From Nitrososphaerota archaeon (GTDB lineage Archaea > Thermoproteota > Nitrososphaeria > Nitrososphaerales > UBA183): a stretch of DNA of 7,462 nt. Made by a program: the position numbers and the translations under genes. The DNA is taken from assembly GCA_029784825.1 (NCBI GenBank), contig JAFMAU010000083.1, positions 1-7,462 of the forward strand. The letters are read 5' to 3'. The notes under the pieces were generated by a model that did no database searches, had not been told where the DNA came from, and saw nothing but the letters and a program-made list of their open reading frames with translations. How positions within the stretch are numbered: position 1 is the stretch's first letter; every line of letters starts with the position of its first letter. Of this stretch, positions 5,443-7,462 are shown in pieces.

Positions 5443-6561
5443 CTACCGGTCTGCTTCGACGGGCCAGTAGTTGAGCCCCCAGTATATCGGGGGTATGTCG
5501 GCCACGTGCACGTTCCTGAGCAGCAGGGGGAGCACCCTGAGGTTCTTGGCAGATGGGACTCCGATCTTCAGCCTGTAGGGCCTCGGGGAACCGTCGCTTA
5601 CTATGTAGTATGACATCTCGCCCCTGGCCGCCTCGGTGCGCGAGTACACCTCTCCAGCCGGGACCCTGGGCTGGGGGCCAAGCTTGAGGCGGACCGGACC
5701 CTGGGGGAGCTTCTTCAGAGCCTGCCTGATGATCTTGACCGATTCCCTCATGTCCAGGAGAGCGACGTAGGCCCTGGCGTAGACGTCCCCCTGGGTCATC
5801 ACGGGGGTCTTGAACTCAAAGTCCTCGTAGGCGCTGTATGGCTCGTCCTTTCTCACGTCCACGGAAACCCCCGACGCCCTTGCCACGGTCCCCGTAGCCC
5901 CATAGGCTATCGCGTCCTCCCTGCTCAGGACCCCTATCCCGTCGGAGCGCTGGTGGACCATGGGGTTGCGGAAGAATATCTTCTCGTACTCATCCATCCT
6001 CTTGTCGAACCAGTCGCAGGTGTTGAGCCCCTTCTCGATCGCGTAGGCGGGGATGTCGTTCCTCACGCCCCCGGGGATGATGTAGGCGAAGGTGACCCGG
6101 GCTCCGCCTATGCGCTCGGCAAAGTCGATCCAAAAGTCGCGGTCCCCCATGCACCAGGTGATCATGGTCGTGTGGCCGAGAAAGAGGCCCTGGATCGCCA
6201 GGAAGTACATGTGGGAGATGATGCGGTTTGTCTCCGACATTATCACCCGAAGGTACTGTGCCCGCTGAGGCACCTTGTTGTTCATGAGCTCGTCTACGCC
6301 GAGGGCGTAAGGGAAGAGTATGTTCGAGCTGTCGAGTATGACTGGCCTTTCGAGGTGCGGGACGTTCTGGATGTAGTTTCTGTACTCCCCCATCTTCTCC
6401 TCGCCGCGGTGCACATAGCCTGCGTCCGGCTCCGACCGCACCACGTAGTCCCCGTCGAGCCAGAGCTTGATCCGGAAGTGGCCTGCGCCCGGGTGCTGGG
6501 GACCGAGCGACACAGACATGATCCTGTCGGCGTCGGGGGAGTATTCTGCCTCTAGAGTCAT
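5443..6561 (-). CDS. nuoD: NADH-quinone oxidoreductase (complex I) subunit D
   Basis: A 372-residue homologue of the 49-kDa subunit, which with NuoB forms the quinone-reducing site at the membrane interface. Visible motifs: GPQHPGAGHF at 20-29 (the GPQHP loop with the quinone-site histidine, His23), GYVHRGEEKMGE at 48-59, the central ISHMYFLAIQGLFLGHTTM helix region, ARVTFAYIIPGGVRND, and GEVYSRTEAARGEMSYYIVS with SPRPYRLKIGVPS towards the C-terminus. It ends in YWPVEADR. The [NiFe]-hydrogenase cysteines are absent, as expected for complex I. The usual DRLDY motif is replaced by ERPVI at 71-75, so the conserved quinone-site tyrosine appears to be missing. It is separate from NuoC, unlike the fused NuoCD of E. 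coli. The ATG at 6561 is chosen because the homology begins there and an SD precedes it; the frame is open further upstream, but that region is the overlapping nuoC gene. It is the last nuo gene in the block and is followed by a converging transporter. Confidence 0.95.
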   Translation of the reverse strand: MTLEAEYSPDADRIMSVSLGPQHPGAGHFRIKLWLDGDYVVRSEPDAGYVHRGEEKMGEYRNYIQNVPHLERPVILDSSNILFPYALGVDELMNNKVPQRAQYLRVIMSETNRIISHMYFLAIQGLFLGHTTMITWCMGDRDFWIDFAERIGGARVTFAYIIPGGVRNDIPAYAIEKGLNTCDWFDKRMDEYEKIFFRNPMVHQRSDGIGVLSREDAIAYGATGTVARASGVSVDVRKDEPYSAYEDFEFKTPVMTQGDVYARAYVALLDMRESVKIIRQALKKLPQGPVRLKLGPQPRVPAGEVYSRTEAARGEMSYYIVSDGSPRPYRLKIGVPSAKNLRVLPLLLRNVHVADIPPIYWGLNYWPVEADR

Positions 6562-6565
6562 GACG

Positions 6566-6573
6566 TCATCTCC
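6566..6573 (-). promoter_or_regulatory. Shine-Dalgarno site of nuoD
   Basis: On the minus strand GGAGATGA sits 4 nt before the nuoD ATG (8 nt from the GGAG core) and overlaps the nuoC stop codon TGA. It differs by one base from the consensus GGAGGTGA and fixes the nuoD start. It suggests translation coupled to nuoC. Confidence 0.65.
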
Positions 6574-7126
6574 CCGGCGAGACGTAGTCCTTGCGAAGCG
6601 GCGGCAGCTCGTTCCAGTCCTCTGGCAGAAAGAGGTGGCTCTGGTCGGGGTGCCCCTGGAAGTTGATCCCGAACATCTCGTGGGTCTCCCGTTCGTGGTA
6701 CTCCGCCCCCTTCCACACGTCCACCATGGTGGGGACGACGGGGTTGTCCCGGGCGATGCGCTCCGAGACGGCCAGGACGAAGTCCTCCTGTCCAGGGGTG
6801 GTGGAGCCGACGAAGTACACGACCTCCAGCTCGTTCTTCGCAATCCAGTCGACGCCGCTAACAGTGCCGATGTGGTCGAAGCCCAGCGTGCTCCTGGCGA
6901 ACAACCCGACTTCCTTGATGCGCATCGCGTTGGTGGAGACCTTCAGCCGCCTCTCCTTCATCCAGTCGACTTTGACCTCTGGGAACTTCGCGGTCAGCTG
7001 TGCCGCCAGTGCCTTTGCCCGGATCGGCTCGGGCTTTGGGGCTGTGGCAGGGACAGGGGGAGGCGCAGGTGCCGGCGAAGCGGCGGGCCTAGGCGGAGGA
7101 GGAGCGGGGGTTGGTGCCTTGCTCAT
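6566..7126 (-). CDS. nuoC: NADH-quinone oxidoreductase (complex I) subunit C
   Basis: A 186-residue homologue of the 30-kDa subunit, a structural part of the peripheral arm that packs against NuoD. The C-terminal signature is clear: YHERETHEMFGINFQGHPD followed by LFLPEDWNELPPLRKDY (about residues 141-182). The middle (VDWIAKNELEVVYFVGS, then VPTMVDVWKGAEY) is the normal alpha/beta core. Residues 1-34 are a low-complexity tail of almost only Pro and Ala with a few Lys, Arg and Thr, which is unusual and probably disordered. The ATG at 7126 is preceded by GGTGA at 7-nt spacing. The gene lies 7 nt after nuoB and 4 nt before nuoD, so the three are very likely cotranscribed and translationally coupled. 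Confidence 0.95.
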   Translation of the reverse strand: MSKAPTPAPPPPRPAASPAPAPPPVPATAPKPEPIRAKALAAQLTAKFPEVKVDWMKERRLKVSTNAMRIKEVGLFARSTLGFDHIGTVSGVDWIAKNELEVVYFVGSTTPGQEDFVLAVSERIARDNPVVPTMVDVWKGAEYHERETHEMFGINFQGHPDQSHLFLPEDWNELPPLRKDYVSPGR

Positions 7127-7133
7127 CTGGCCG

Positions 7134-7138
7134 TCACC
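7134..7138 (-). promoter_or_regulatory. Shine-Dalgarno site of nuoC
   Basis: On the minus strand GGTGA lies 7 nt before the nuoC ATG, and its TGA is the nuoB stop codon. This supports the ATG at 7126, even though that start includes the odd Pro/Ala tail. Confidence 0.5.
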
Positions 7139-7462
7139 GGCCGCTTAGGGACGGGGCTCTGCGGATCTTCTCTTGGAGCAGGACGAGGCCCTGGAGAAAC
7201 GCCTCTGCCCTCGGAGGGCACCCGGGAACGTAGACATCTACTGGTATGATATCGTCGATCCCCCTTAGGACGTTGTATGAATCGAAGTACAGCCCTCCGG
7301 TTATGCTGCAGGCCCCCATGGCGATTACCCACTTGGGCTCTGCCATCTGGTTGTAAAGACGCACAATATTCGGCACCATCTTTTTCGTGACCGTGCCCGA
7401 AACGATCATCAGGTCCGCTTGCCGCGGCGATGAACGGAAAATCTCAGAGCCAAATCGGCCAA
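7134..7462 (-). CDS. nuoB: NADH-quinone oxidoreductase (complex I) subunit B (C-terminal part, runs off right edge)
   Basis: The final 108 codons of NuoB, the subunit that holds the last iron-sulfur cluster (N2) and passes electrons to quinone. The visible part begins at [20 protein letters not shown] and continues with [24 protein letters not shown] and [13 protein letters not shown]. The cysteines in GACS and PGCPP are two of the four N2 ligands; the tandem cysteine pair lies beyond the window edge. The frame is open to the edge, so the internal ATG at 7409 is not the start. It ends in a short basic tail (RRAPSLSGR). It is the first visible gene of the nuoB-nuoC-nuoD block; nuoA may lie upstream. 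Confidence 0.95.
   Translation of the reverse strand, partial: GRFGSEIFRSSPRQADLMIVSGTVTKKMVPNIVRLYNQMAEPKWVIAMGACSITGGLYFDSYNVLRGIDDIIPVDVYVPGCPPRAEAFLQGLVLLQEKIRRAPSLSGR

Noticed and set aside
6562..6843. Upstream extension of the nuoD frame to 6843
   Set aside because: The extra 94 residues are Arg/Ser/Thr-rich frame-shadow of nuoC; the SD and homology both support the ATG at 6561.
7134..7409. Short 91-residue NuoB starting at the internal ATG 7409
   Set aside because: Conserved NuoB residues ([17 protein letters not shown]) continue upstream in the same frame to the window edge.
1..7462. Mobile elements, CRISPR arrays, prophage or defence genes
   Set aside because: No transposase, integrase, terminal inverted repeats, target duplications or regularly spaced repeats were seen; all coding space is taken by housekeeping-type genes.

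Overview
The window looks like chromosomal DNA of a GC-rich archaeon, most likely a Thaumarchaeota/Nitrososphaeria-type lineage. The evidence is a CdvB-type (Snf7/ESCRT-III) division protein, an archaeal geranylgeranyl-reductase-family flavoprotein, a TrmB-family regulator, an MscL-family channel and complex I subunits (NuoB, NuoC, NuoD) whose NuoD text resembles what I recall of thaumarchaeal versions. Several gene starts have an archaeal TATA-like box about 26-28 nt upstream and no Shine-Dalgarno (SD) sequence, which points to leaderless transcripts. I see no mobile element, CRISPR array, tRNA or rRNA.

Layout. Positions 1-899 (minus) hold the N-terminal 299 codons of a DUF885-like protein that runs off the left edge. 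Positions 929-2401 (minus) encode a 490-residue FAD-dependent reductase of the geranylgeranyl reductase family. Divergent from it, 2455-3156 (plus) encodes a TrmB-family regulator. The two starts are separated by 53 nt, with one near-symmetric TATA box in the middle. Positions 3239-3880 (minus) encode the CdvB/Snf7 protein and 3996-4385 (minus) a small MscL-family channel; each is followed by a hairpin plus pyrimidine-rich tail that looks like a terminator. Positions 4446-5369 (plus) encode an EamA/DMT transporter, divergent from mscL. Positions 5443-7462 (minus) hold a tightly packed nuoB-nuoC-nuoD block, with nuoB cut by the right edge. No gap between genes exceeds about 115 bases.

How the genes fit together. 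nuoBCD code for the peripheral-arm subunits that carry electrons to the quinone site of complex I. The cluster stops after nuoD, where nuoH and the other membrane-arm genes commonly follow. The reductase/TrmB pair looks like a local regulatory module for isoprenoid saturation (membrane lipid or quinone side chain). The division protein, channel and transporter all act at the membrane, but nothing here shows that they work together.

No clearly new multi-gene system is visible. The points most worth a second look are the shared bidirectional TATA box with flanking repeats, the TrmB-reductase pairing, the nuo block ending at nuoD together with an altered quinone-site motif in NuoD, and a MIM2-like LPEVP motif at the CdvB C-terminus.
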